Assembly (NCBI GenBank): GCA_044445965.1
Contig: JBIOEJ010000018.1
Coordinates: forward strand, 1-61,161
Length of the DNA stretch: 61,161 nt
Direction: 5' to 3'
Source: GAS188 sp044445965
Lineage (GTDB): Bacteria > Pseudomonadota > Alphaproteobacteria > Rhizobiales > Beijerinckiaceae
Shown: positions 33,130 to 41,455 of the stretch, in pieces
Position numbering within the stretch: the stretch's first letter is position 1
How the letters are laid out: each line of letters opens with the position of its first letter
Position numbers and translations under genes: made by a program
The notes under the pieces: model-generated
What the model was told of the DNA's origin: nothing
The model's input: only the letters and a program-made list of their open reading frames with translations
Database searches by the model: none

Positions 33130-33148
33130 CGCAACCTCGCCGGTTGCG
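33130..33148. promoter_or_regulatory. Perfect 7-bp hairpin upstream of the DNA methyltransferase gene
   Basis: CGCAACC and GGTTGCG flank a TCGCC loop. It ends 16 bases before the methyltransferase start, next to its ribosome site GAAGG. It could be an operator or a translational hairpin that limits expression of the restriction-modification genes. Confidence 0.4.
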
Positions 33149-33164
33149 ATAGAGAAGGCATGAC

Positions 33165-34190
33165 ATGGAAAGCGATCATACGGCCCCGACAACCTGGCCG
33201 GTGATCCGGAAGGGCGAGAATGGGAGACCGATGGCCGTCGCAAAGATCAGGCCGGTTGCGCAGTCTCTTTTCTCCAGGGGCACCTCTCATCCGACTCAAC
33301 TGCTGCGGATGGGAGCAACTTATTCAACCGAACTCGGGGCGGCTTACGCCGGAGACTCCCTTGCCGTCTTGATGGGGCTCCCCTCGCGAAGCGTCAATGC
33401 CGTGATCACATCGCCCCCTTACGCTCTGCATTTTCAGAAAGAGTACGGAAACGTCGACAAACGGAACTATGTCCAATGGATGTTGCCGTTTGCCCGGGAG
33501 ATCAAGAGGGTCCTCAAGGAGGACGGATCCTTCATCCTCAACATCGGGGGCAGCTATGACGCGGGTACTCCGACCCGGTCGCTCTATCATTTCAAGCTCC
33601 TCATCGCCCTCGTCGAGGAAGTCGGCTTTTACCTGGCGCAGGAATGCTTCTGGCACAATCCGGCGAAGCTTCCCTCGCCGGCCGAGTGGGTGAACGTGCG
33701 ACGCTTTCGGATCAAGGACAGCGTCGAATATATTTGGTGGCTAGCGCCAACCGCATGGCCGCACGCGGATAATCGTCAGGTGCTCGCCCCGTACAGCGCC
33801 GATATGCGGCGCCTGATCGCCAAAGGTTACAAGGCAAAGAAGCGACCGAGCGGTCACAATATCACTTCGAAATTCCAGAATAACAGGGGTGGCTCGATCC
33901 CCCAAAACGTGCTGGTCCGTGGAAATAACGAGAGCAATTCGGAATACATCAGCGCGTGCAAGGCGTTGGGTATCAAGGTCCATCCCGCGCGGTTCCCTGC
34001 CGCGCTTCCTGAATTCTTTATCCGACTGCTGACGAAGCCAGGCGATCTGATCGTCGACCCCTTCGCCGGAAGCAACACGACAGGCCGTGTTGCCGAAACA
34101 CTCGATCGCAGATGGATCGCCGTCGACATCGACGGCAGCTATGTGCGTGCATCCGCAATACGGTTCGGTCTCGATCCGGAAAAGCTATGA
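33165..34190 (+). CDS. Type II DNA methyltransferase (N4-cytosine or N6-adenine)
   Basis: A 341-residue beta-class amino-methyltransferase: the catalytic motif IV TSPPY (residues 82-86) precedes the SAM motif I DPFAGSNTTGRVAETL (298-313). SPPY favours N4-methylcytosine over N6-methyladenine, but the recognition site cannot be read from sequence. It protects host DNA against the endonuclease encoded next. The restriction gene start overlaps its stop (ATGA). Base composition looks lower in GC than that of the flanking genes, which suggests recent acquisition. Confidence 0.9.
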   Translation: MESDHTAPTTWPVIRKGENGRPMAVAKIRPVAQSLFSRGTSHPTQLLRMGATYSTELGAAYAGDSLAVLMGLPSRSVNAVITSPPYALHFQKEYGNVDKRNYVQWMLPFAREIKRVLKEDGSFILNIGGSYDAGTPTRSLYHFKLLIALVEEVGFYLAQECFWHNPAKLPSPAEWVNVRRFRIKDSVEYIWWLAPTAWPHADNRQVLAPYSADMRRLIAKGYKAKKRPSGHNITSKFQNNRGGSIPQNVLVRGNNESNSEYISACKALGIKVHPARFPAALPEFFIRLLTKPGDLIVDPFAGSNTTGRVAETLDRRWIAVDIDGSYVRASAIRFGLDPEKL

Positions 34191-35173
34191 ACGCTCCCGA
34201 TGTCGTCGGCTTCCTCAAAGCTGCGTATCCGGACGAGCCGTGGCCAAAGCCCTTTCATGTCCTGAAGGGGCTTCAACTGCTGGCGAGTGGCCAAACGGCG
34301 CGAGAAGCAGCAAAAACCGTTGGCACCAGCCTCAACCAGCTCGAGAAGGCCGCGAGAAGCGCCCATCCGGAATTAGACATTCTAGGATTGCAACCGGACG
34401 ATCTCGCCGAGAGCGACCTCAAGAAAGCGAGCATTATCCTCGGTCAGTTGCTCATCGGCCGCGCCGCGGAAATCGCCTTCGAAGATATCTACCGAGCCGC
34501 GATCGGACAGGATGCGGAATTCAAACTGATCGACCTCCGGGTGGGGCGCACCGATACCGATTATAGGGTGCTGAACGGAAGGAACAGACCGATCTATCGG
34601 ATAAACATCAAATTCATCGGCTCGATGTTCCGCCGGGCGGAGGAGTTGGTTGGCCTCGACCCCGAAGACTGCTTTCCACTCGCGACCTACAAAATCTTCG
34701 GTGCCCTCCAGAAACAGGAAGAAGAGCATCTCCCCTACATATTCGCGATTGTCGAGGTGCCGAATCTGACGGCAGTCTCCATCCAGAACCAGCTCGCCAG
34801 CGCCGACATCCAGATCGTCGCGCTCTTTTCGAAATCGCAGCGCGTGCCCGGAAAGAGGAACATCGAAGATAAGGTGGTGGAGCGAATAGTCGCTGAAAAA
34901 TCCAGATCGTTTACCGAAGTCTATGACAAGATCCGCGCCGCCGATTGGTATGTTCTCTCGGCGCGCAAGGCGGATAACCTATTGCGTAAGCTACTCTTCG
35001 AGCGTGTTTACGCAATGAAAATTCGCGGCTTCGCACAACAGTTTCGCGGGGCTGAACTCGACATGCGCTTTTCCTTGAAGAATGATCTTGTCAAGTTCGG
35101 GGACTTTCTCCGGACCCTGAAAGAGGAGGGCCAAACGAAGATGGCGTCTCTCCTGGAGCGTGGCACATTTTGA
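34187..35173 (+). CDS. Probable type II restriction endonuclease
   Basis: A 328-residue protein that overlaps the methyltransferase gene by four bases, the usual coupling of a restriction-modification pair. About 24-55 resembles a short HTH (LASGQTAREAAKTVGTSLNQ). The likely nuclease core is E95 in AAEIAFEDIY, D123 or D125 in RTDTDYRV and K142 in YRINIKFIG, a plausible PD-(D/E)xK site with asparagine before the lysine. The family is not recognised. Identification rests on context and this core, so cutting has not been shown. AT-rich codon use matches the methyltransferase. Confidence 0.78.
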   Translation: MNAPDVVGFLKAAYPDEPWPKPFHVLKGLQLLASGQTAREAAKTVGTSLNQLEKAARSAHPELDILGLQPDDLAESDLKKASIILGQLLIGRAAEIAFEDIYRAAIGQDAEFKLIDLRVGRTDTDYRVLNGRNRPIYRINIKFIGSMFRRAEELVGLDPEDCFPLATYKIFGALQKQEEEHLPYIFAIVEVPNLTAVSIQNQLASADIQIVALFSKSQRVPGKRNIEDKVVERIVAEKSRSFTEVYDKIRAADWYVLSARKADNLLRKLLFERVYAMKIRGFAQQFRGAELDMRFSLKNDLVKFGDFLRTLKEEGQTKMASLLERGTF

Positions 35174-35266
35174 ACGAACCTTCACATGGGACGGTGTGTC
35201 TTGGAAATAGGTTCTTTGGAGCGGATTCGAGAACAGCTTCGTTCAGAGGCGAAAAAACGAGAGGCA

Positions 35267-35443
35267 CTATCTCGACCGGGTAACGTCTCTTATCCCCTTG
35301 TAGGGACCACGCGTCTTCTTTTGATCGACGATCCGGCCGGTCGTCGTATCAATTTTGACGTAACGTTCGGTAATCGGGTTCTTGGCCTGGGCGCGGCCCT
35401 TGACGGCACCGGATCGGCTCGACTGCCCGGTATTCTTCCCCAT
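35267..35443 (-). CDS. Short conserved hypothetical protein
   Basis: A 58-residue basic protein: MGKNTGQSSRSGAVKGRAQA, then a repeat-like middle (NPITERYVKIDTTTGRI) and GPYKGIRDVTRSR. The sequence matches in style a small, widespread family with no known role whose members start MGKNTGQS and share KNPIT and DTxTG. The start has GGGAG about 11 bases upstream. It faces the endonuclease gene tail to tail and probably travelled with the restriction genes. It is shorter than usual gene-calling cut-offs. Confidence 0.78.
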   Translation of the reverse strand: MGKNTGQSSRSGAVKGRAQAKNPITERYVKIDTTTGRIVDQKKTRGPYKGIRDVTRSR

Positions 35444-35672
35444 CGCGCAAATTTCTCCCTCAAATGCTAGCGCCTAAAATGGCATGGGAAAGGGCGATCG
35501 GCAACACACACAGCGGAACACGCACAGTGGAAATGAGGGGTCGAGAGGTTGCCTTTTTCGCGATAATTCGCGCAGGCTCTTCTCACGCGGTGGTTAGTTG
35601 CTGGCGCGATTGACCGCCTCGCCGCAGTCATAATAGCGTCTTTTCAGCAACCGCCGTCTTCGAGGAGCATGA

Positions 35673-36920
35673 ATGGCCGATCTGTCGAACATCCGCATCG
35701 ATGGCGGACGCCTTTGGGATTCGCTGATGGAGATGGCGAAGATCGGCGCGACGCCGAAGGGCGGTTGCAAGCGTCTGACCTTGACCGATCTCGACAAGCA
35801 AGGCCGCGAGCTGTTCGCCTCCTGGTGCAGGGCCGCCGGCTGCAGCCTCGCGGTCGACGAGATGGGCAATATGTTCGCGCGCCGGCCGGGCGCCGAGAAC
35901 GGGTTGGCGCCGGTGATGATGGGCTCGCATCTCGACACGCAGCCGACGGGCGGGAAATTCGACGGCGTGCTCGGGGTGCTCGGCGCCCTGGAGGTGCTGC
36001 GCTCGCTGAACGACCTCAAGATCAAGACGAAGCACCCGATCGAGATCGCCAATTGGACGAATGAGGAGGGCTCGCGCTTTGCTCCCGCGATGGTGTCCTC
36101 GGGCGTCTTCGCCGGCGTCTACACCAAGGAATTCGCCTATGCGCGCGAGGATCCCGAGGGCAAGAAGCTCGGCGAGGAATTGGTGCGCATCGGCTTCAAG
36201 GGCGAGGAGCCGGTCGGCAAGCGCAAGATCCATGCTTTCTTCGAGCTGCATATCGAGCAAGGGCCGATCCTCGAAGCCGAGGATGTGCAAGTCGGCGTCG
36301 TGACGCATGGCCAGGGCCAACGCTGGTACGAGATCAAGCTCACGGGTTTCGAGAGCCATGCGGGCTCGACGCCCATGCCTCGGCGCAAGGATGCGCTGCT
36401 CGGAGCGGCGCGCATCGTCGAGCTCGTCAACCGGACCGCGCTGGCGCGGGCGCCGCTCGCCGTCGGCACGGTCGGCATGCTCAACCCTTATCCGAATTCC
36501 CGCAACGTGATCCCCGGCGAGACCTTCCTGGCCTGCGAGTTCCGCCATCCCGATGACGAGGTCCTCTCGGGCATGGATGCGGCGCTGCGGGAGGGCGTCG
36601 AGGCGATCACCAAGGAGATCGGGCTCACCTATGAGCTGAAGCAGATCTTCTACTACAAGCCGGTCGCCTTCGATCCGGCATGCGTCGCCGCCGTGCGCCG
36701 GGCCGCGCGGCATTTCGGCTATACGCATCGCGACATCGTCTCGGGCGCCGGGCACGATGCTTGCTATATCGCCCGCGTGGCCCCGACCTCGATGATCTTC
36801 ACCCCATGCGTCGACGGCATCAGCCATAACGAAGCCGAGGACATCAAGCCGGATTGGGCGACCGCCGGCGCCAATGTGCTGATGCACGCCGTACTCGAGA
36901 AGGCGGAGGTTGTCGGGTGA
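35673..36920 (+). CDS. M20-family amidohydrolase, likely N-carbamoyl-beta-alanine amidohydrolase
   Basis: A 415-residue metal-dependent hydrolase of the AmaB/HyuC/allantoate amidohydrolase family. Metal-binding landmarks are visible: MMGSHLDTQPTGGKFDGVLG (about 89-108), the catalytic glutamates in NWTNEEGSRFAP, the histidine in FFELHIEQGP and the C-terminal GISHNEAEDI. The dimerisation-domain histidine occurs in TGFESHAGSTPMP. Next to dihydropyrimidinase and preTA the likely job is the last step, N-carbamoyl-beta-alanine to beta-alanine, CO2 and ammonia. The start has GAGGAG 5 bases upstream. Confidence 0.88.
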   Translation: MADLSNIRIDGGRLWDSLMEMAKIGATPKGGCKRLTLTDLDKQGRELFASWCRAAGCSLAVDEMGNMFARRPGAENGLAPVMMGSHLDTQPTGGKFDGVLGVLGALEVLRSLNDLKIKTKHPIEIANWTNEEGSRFAPAMVSSGVFAGVYTKEFAYAREDPEGKKLGEELVRIGFKGEEPVGKRKIHAFFELHIEQGPILEAEDVQVGVVTHGQGQRWYEIKLTGFESHAGSTPMPRRKDALLGAARIVELVNRTALARAPLAVGTVGMLNPYPNSRNVIPGETFLACEFRHPDDEVLSGMDAALREGVEAITKEIGLTYELKQIFYYKPVAFDPACVAAVRRAARHFGYTHRDIVSGAGHDACYIARVAPTSMIFTPCVDGISHNEAEDIKPDWATAGANVLMHAVLEKAEVVG

Positions 36921-36971
36921 AGCGGTTGCGATCAGCGAATATCCAAAGGTCTTCGAGCCGTGACCGCCTTC

Positions 36972-37059
36972 GTCATGGCCGCACTTGGTGCGGCCATCCA
37001 CGCCTGCCGGCGCGAGCGTCCGTGAAGGCGTGGATGGCCGGGCCAAGCCCTGCCATGAC
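36972..37059. repeat. Dispersed inverted-repeat element, copy 1
   Basis: Left arm 36972-37004 and right arm 37027-37059 pair as 33-base arms with about 28 matches (outer end GTCATGGC, inner end CGGCCATCCACGCC). A second copy with the same arms lies at 55694-55831. It fills the gap between the amidohydrolase and dihydropyrimidinase genes. The element is non-coding; short frames inside it are spurious. Confidence 0.8.
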
Positions 37060-37092
37060 GGTGCGGCTTTTCCAAATTCGTGGAGGACGATG

Positions 37093-38520
37093 ATGTCTCT
37101 TTTGATCAAGGGCGGCGACATCGTCGCGGCCGACCGCAGCTACAAGGCCGATATCCTGATCGATGGCGAAAGCATCAAGGCGATCGGCAGCGGCCTGTCC
37201 GGCGACAACGTCATCGACGCCTCGGGCTGCTTCGTGATGCCGGGCGGCATCGACCCGCACACTCATCTCGAAATGCCCTTCATGGGCACGACCTCTGCCG
37301 ACCATTACGAGAGCGGCACCAAGGCCGCGCTCTCGGGCGGCACCACGATGGTCGTCGATTTCTGCATCCCCAATAACGGCCAGCCGCTCCTGGAGGCCTG
37401 GGCCGATTGGGACAAGAAGTCGAAGACGGCCTGCACGGACTATGCCTACCACATGTGCATCACCTACTGGTCGGACAAAGTCCGCGAGGAGATGGCGGCG
37501 GTGGTGAAGCGCGGCGTCACCACCTTCAAGCATTTCATGGCCTATAAGGGCGCGCTGATGGTCAATGACGAGGAGTTGTTCGCCTCCTTCCGCCGCTGCG
37601 CGGAGCTCGGCGCCATGCCGCTGGTGCATGCCGAGAACGGCGACGTGGTGGCGGCGCTGCAGGCGAAGCTCATGTCGGAGGGGATCACCGGCCCCGAAGG
37701 GCACGCCTGGTCGCGCCCGCCGGAGGTCGAGGGCGAGGCCGCGAACCGGGCCATCATGCTCGCCGACATGGCGGGAGTGCCGCTCTATATCGTGCATGTG
37801 TCGTGCAAGGAGGCCCATCAGGCGATCGCGCGCGCCCGCGCCGAAGGCAGGCGCGTCTACGGCGAGCCGCTGATCCAGCACCTCGTGCTCGACGAGAGCG
37901 AATACCTCAACGCGGACTGGGACCATGCGGCGAGGCGGGTGATGTCGCCGCCCTTCCGCAACAAGGAGAACCAGGAGGATCTGTGGAACGGCCTGCGCGC
38001 CGGCTCGCTGCAGGTCGTGGCGACCGACCATTGCGCCTTCACGACCGAGCAGAAGCGTTACGGCCGCAACGATTTCACCAAGATTCCCAACGGCACGGGC
38101 GGGCTCGAGGACCGCTTGCCGGTGCTCTGGACCCGGGGCGTCGCGACCGGACGCCTCACCATGAACGAATTCGTGGCGGCGACCTCGACCAATATCGCGC
38201 GCATCCTCAATCTCTATCCGAAAAAGGGCGCGATAATGCCCGGCGCCGACGCGGACATCGTGATTTGGGATCCCAAGGCCGGCAAGACGATTTCGGCCAA
38301 GACGCAGATGTCGGCGATCGACTACAACGTCTTCGAAGGGGTGAAAGTCGAGGGCCTGCCGCGCACCACCATCTCGCGAGGCGAGGTCGTCTATGAGGGC
38401 GGCCAGATGAGCGCCAAGCCCGGGCGCGGCAAGTTCGTGGCGCGCCAGCCTTTCCCCGCCGCGGCGCGCGCTCTGTCGGACTGGAAAAAAACCACGGCGG
38501 TCAAGAAGATCGCGCGGTGA
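37093..38520 (+). CDS. hydA: Dihydropyrimidinase
   Basis: A 475-residue zinc amidohydrolase that opens dihydrouracil to N-carbamoyl-beta-alanine, the second step of the pathway. The metal site is complete: IDPHTHLEMPF (two histidines), the carboxylated lysine in TTFKHFMAYKGAL, PLVHAENGD, YIVHVSCKEA and VVATDHCAFT. A D-hydantoinase would look the same, so activity on hydantoins is possible. The second ATG at 37093 has GGAGG at 6 bases; the first at 37090 has it at 3. The ABC ATPase start overlaps its stop. Confidence 0.92.
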   Translation: MSLLIKGGDIVAADRSYKADILIDGESIKAIGSGLSGDNVIDASGCFVMPGGIDPHTHLEMPFMGTTSADHYESGTKAALSGGTTMVVDFCIPNNGQPLLEAWADWDKKSKTACTDYAYHMCITYWSDKVREEMAAVVKRGVTTFKHFMAYKGALMVNDEELFASFRRCAELGAMPLVHAENGDVVAALQAKLMSEGITGPEGHAWSRPPEVEGEAANRAIMLADMAGVPLYIVHVSCKEAHQAIARARAEGRRVYGEPLIQHLVLDESEYLNADWDHAARRVMSPPFRNKENQEDLWNGLRAGSLQVVATDHCAFTTEQKRYGRNDFTKIPNGTGGLEDRLPVLWTRGVATGRLTMNEFVAATSTNIARILNLYPKKGAIMPGADADIVIWDPKAGKTISAKTQMSAIDYNVFEGVKVEGLPRTTISRGEVVYEGGQMSAKPGRGKFVARQPFPAAARALSDWKKTTAVKKIAR

Positions 38521-39344
38521 TGCTGAGGGTCGCCCCCACGCACACCGTTGCGGCGGCCGGGGCGGCAGGCCGCGTCATCGATATCGCCGGCCTGTCCTTG
38601 ACCTTCGAGACCTCGGACGGGCCGGTCCAGGCGCTTGCCGATATCGACCTTGCGATCGAGCGCGGCGAGTTCGTCTCGCTCATCGGTCCATCCGGATGCG
38701 GCAAGACGACGCTGTTGCGGGTGATCGCCGATCTCGAGACGGCGACCGGCGGGGCGATCCGCGTCAACGGCATGACGCCGCAGGAAGCCCGCCTCGAACG
38801 CGCCTATGGCTATGTGTTCCAGGCCCCCGCCCTCTATCCCTGGCGCAGCATCGCCAGGAACATCGCGCTGCCCCTCGAGATCATGGGATTTTCCAAGGAG
38901 GAGCGGCGGGAGCGCGTCGCGAGGAACCTCGAGCTCGTCAATCTGCAGGGCGTCGACAGGAGATTTCCCTGGCAATTATCGGGCGGCATGCAGCAGCGCG
39001 CCTCGATCGCCCGGGCGCTCGCCTTCGATCCCGATCTCCTGTTGATGGACGAGCCCTTCGGCGCGCTCGACGAGATCGTGCGCGACAAGCTCAACGAGCA
39101 ATTGCTGCGGCTCTGGGACAAGACGCGCAAGACCGTCGTCTTCGTGACCCATTCGATCCCGGAAGCCGTGTTCCTGTCGACCCGGATCGTGGTCATGTCG
39201 CCGCGCCCCGGCCGCATCCACGACGTGATCGATTGCGGCTTTCCGCGCGACCGCACGCTCGAGATCCGCGAGACGCCGCAGTTCCTGGAGATCGCCAACC
39301 GGGTGCGCCATGGGCTGCGCGAAGGCCATTCCTATGCCGACTGA
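38520..39344 (+). CDS. ABC transporter ATP-binding protein (NitT/TauT type)
   Basis: A 274-residue ATPase that powers the adjacent importer. Visible in order are Walker A (GPSGCGKTT), the Q-loop (GYVFQAPALYPWRS), signature LSGGMQQRASIARALAF, Walker B (LLLMDEPFGALDE) and switch histidine (VTHSIPEAVFL). The PALYPWRS-like Q-loop is common in nitrate/taurine/HMP importers. It overlaps the dihydropyrimidinase stop (TGATG), and the next permease starts inside its end. Genomic context points to pyrimidine or a related nitrogen compound as cargo. Confidence 0.9.
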   Translation: MLRVAPTHTVAAAGAAGRVIDIAGLSLTFETSDGPVQALADIDLAIERGEFVSLIGPSGCGKTTLLRVIADLETATGGAIRVNGMTPQEARLERAYGYVFQAPALYPWRSIARNIALPLEIMGFSKEERRERVARNLELVNLQGVDRRFPWQLSGGMQQRASIARALAFDPDLLLMDEPFGALDEIVRDKLNEQLLRLWDKTRKTVVFVTHSIPEAVFLSTRIVVMSPRPGRIHDVIDCGFPRDRTLEIRETPQFLEIANRVRHGLREGHSYAD

Positions 39345-40245
39345 GCGCGCGGCAAAGCGCGGGATTTTGGCTCGCCTCGCCGCGGGCAACGGCTTCCCGA
39401 TCCTCGTCATCGTGCTCTTCATCCTCGCCGCCTGGTACGTCGGCGCGATCCTGATGAACCTGCAATTGCAGCGCGACGCCTTCGCCAATTCCGGCCGCAG
39501 CTACTCGCTCGAGGACTTGATCGAAGGCACGATGAGCCAGGAGCGCCCGCGCCTCCCGGCCCCGCACCAGATCGCCGCCGAGATCGACAAGACGGTGTTC
39601 GAGATGCCGCCTTCCTCGAAGCGCAGCCTCGTCTATCACGGCGTGGTGACGCTCGAGGCGACGCTCCTCGGCTTTGCCGTCGGCTCGGCGCTGGGCATGC
39701 TGCTCGCGGTGATGATCGTGCACGCGGCGAGCCTCGAGCGCAGCCTCATGCCCTGGATCATCGCCTCGCAGACGATCCCGATCATCGCCCTCGCGCCGAT
39801 GATCGTCGTGATCATGAACCAGTTCGACGTGACCGGCGTCGTGCCAAAGGCCACGATCTCGGCCTATCTCTCCTTCTTCCCGGTGACGGTCGGCATGGTC
39901 AAGGGCTTGCGCTCCCCCGACCCACTGCAGCTCGACCTGATGCGGACCTATTCGGCCTCCAGGCTCCAGACCTTCCTCAAGCTGAGGGCGCCGGCGAGCG
40001 TGCCCTTCCTGTTCGCGAGCCTCAAGATCGCGGTCGCGGCGAGCCTGGTCGGGGCGGTCGTCGCCGAGATGACCAAGAGCGAGGATGGAGGCTTCGGGGC
40101 GCGGCTTCTCGCGGGCTCCTATTACGGCCAGACGATCCAGATCTGGGCGGCGCTGTTCGCCGCCGCCTTTTGCGCCGCCATGCTCGTCATGCTGGTCGGG
40201 CTGATCGACCAGGCCGTGTCGAAGCGCATGGGCTATACGCGGTGA
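39334..40245 (+). CDS. ABC transporter permease 1 (BPD type)
   Basis: A 303-residue membrane subunit. One span near the start (FPILVIVLFILAAWYVGAIL) is followed by an external loop of about 60 residues and five further spans. The ATPase-contacting EAA loop is DLMRTYSASRLQTFLKLRAP, near 204-223. The ATG at 39334 has GAAGG at 8 bases and overlaps the ATPase gene by 11. It forms a heterodimer with the second permease. Confidence 0.87.
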   Translation: MPTERAAKRGILARLAAGNGFPILVIVLFILAAWYVGAILMNLQLQRDAFANSGRSYSLEDLIEGTMSQERPRLPAPHQIAAEIDKTVFEMPPSSKRSLVYHGVVTLEATLLGFAVGSALGMLLAVMIVHAASLERSLMPWIIASQTIPIIALAPMIVVIMNQFDVTGVVPKATISAYLSFFPVTVGMVKGLRSPDPLQLDLMRTYSASRLQTFLKLRAPASVPFLFASLKIAVAASLVGAVVAEMTKSEDGGFGARLLAGSYYGQTIQIWAALFAAAFCAAMLVMLVGLIDQAVSKRMGYTR

Positions 40246-40297
40246 TGGGCGGGCGCTCGTCATCAGCCCTTGCCCCCAGCGCCCGAGCGGGCACGCC

Positions 40298-41416
40298 GTG
40301 AAACGCTTCGACCCCCTGGCGCTGCTCTGCGGCCTTGCGGCGCTCATCGCCTTCGGACTGACGGGCTTTGCGGGCGAGGGCTTGCACGGGGGCGATGGCG
40401 CACTCGCGCTTGGCCTCGTCCTTTTGACCGCCAGCGCCGTTGCGACCCTGCGGAGACGGGCGCGGCGTTTCGGGCTCGTGCTGACGGCTGGCGGCACAGT
40501 CCTGGTCGCTACGGCATTGATCGCTACCCTCCCGATCGACGCCAGCGGAGAAGGCTCAGCCGGCCTCGTCGCCGCGATGGCCGCCGTTTGGCTCGGCGCC
40601 TGGCGGCTCGTGAACGCGATCATCGCGGCGACGCCCCCACGCGGGCCGCTGCGCACCCTCGCCAATCTCGCGGCGCCGATCATCTTCGGGGCGACGCTGC
40701 TGTTCTTGTGGGAATGCGCGGTGCGCGGCTTCGGCGTGCCGCATGTGATCTTGCCGCCGCCATCGGCGATCGCCGCGCGCTTCGCAGGGTCGCTGCCGAC
40801 GCTCGGCGTCGACTTCCTGCAGACGTTTCGCGGCGTCGCCGCAGGCTATCTGATCGGTTCGGGGACGGGCCTCATCGTCGCCATCCTGATCGACCGCGTG
40901 CCCTTCCTGCAGCGCGGCCTCCTGCCGCTCGGCAACCTCGTCTCCGCATTGCCGATCGTCGGCGTCGCGCCGATCATGGTGATGTGGTTCGGCTTCGACT
41001 GGCCCTCCAAGGCGGCGGTGGTCGTCATCATGACCTTCTTCCCGATGCTGGTGAACGCCAATGCCGGGTTGGCGGCCGCGGGCGCCATGGAAAGCGACCT
41101 GATGAAGACCTACGCGGCCGGCTACGCGCAAACCCTCGTGAAGCTCAGGCTGCCGGCGGCCTTGCCCTTCATCTTCAACGGCCTCAAGATCAACTCGACG
41201 CTGGCGCTGATCGGCGCGATCGTTGCGGAATTCTTCGGTACCCCGATCGTCGGCATGGGGTTTCGCATCAATGCCGAGGTCGGACGCATGAATATCGATA
41301 TGGTGTGGGCGACGATCCTCGTCGCCGCGCTGTTCGGATCACTGTTCTACGGGCTGATCGCGCTCGTGGAGCGCAAGGCGACGTTCTGGCACCCTTCCTA
41401 TCGCCAGAGGGCATGA
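40298..41416 (+). CDS. ABC transporter permease 2 (BPD type)
   Basis: A 372-residue membrane subunit that begins with four extra N-terminal spans (about 8-105) before the usual six-span core. The core has LFLWECAVRGFGVPHVILPP, a conserved region at the core start, and the EAA loop DLMKTYAAGYAQTLVKLRLP (near 267-286). The start is GTG at 40298. The extra N-terminal membrane domain is longer than in most NitT/TauT permeases. Confidence 0.87.
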   Translation: MKRFDPLALLCGLAALIAFGLTGFAGEGLHGGDGALALGLVLLTASAVATLRRRARRFGLVLTAGGTVLVATALIATLPIDASGEGSAGLVAAMAAVWLGAWRLVNAIIAATPPRGPLRTLANLAAPIIFGATLLFLWECAVRGFGVPHVILPPPSAIAARFAGSLPTLGVDFLQTFRGVAAGYLIGSGTGLIVAILIDRVPFLQRGLLPLGNLVSALPIVGVAPIMVMWFGFDWPSKAAVVVIMTFFPMLVNANAGLAAAGAMESDLMKTYAAGYAQTLVKLRLPAALPFIFNGLKINSTLALIGAIVAEFFGTPIVGMGFRINAEVGRMNIDMVWATILVAALFGSLFYGLIALVERKATFWHPSYRQRA

Positions 41417-41455
41417 GGCATGGCGGAGAGACGCCGCAACAAGGGAGAAGCAATC

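Noticed and set aside
35186..35470. 94-codon open frame on the plus strand after the endonuclease gene
   Set aside because: The opposite strand in the same place encodes the much more protein-like 58-residue MGKNTGQS protein.
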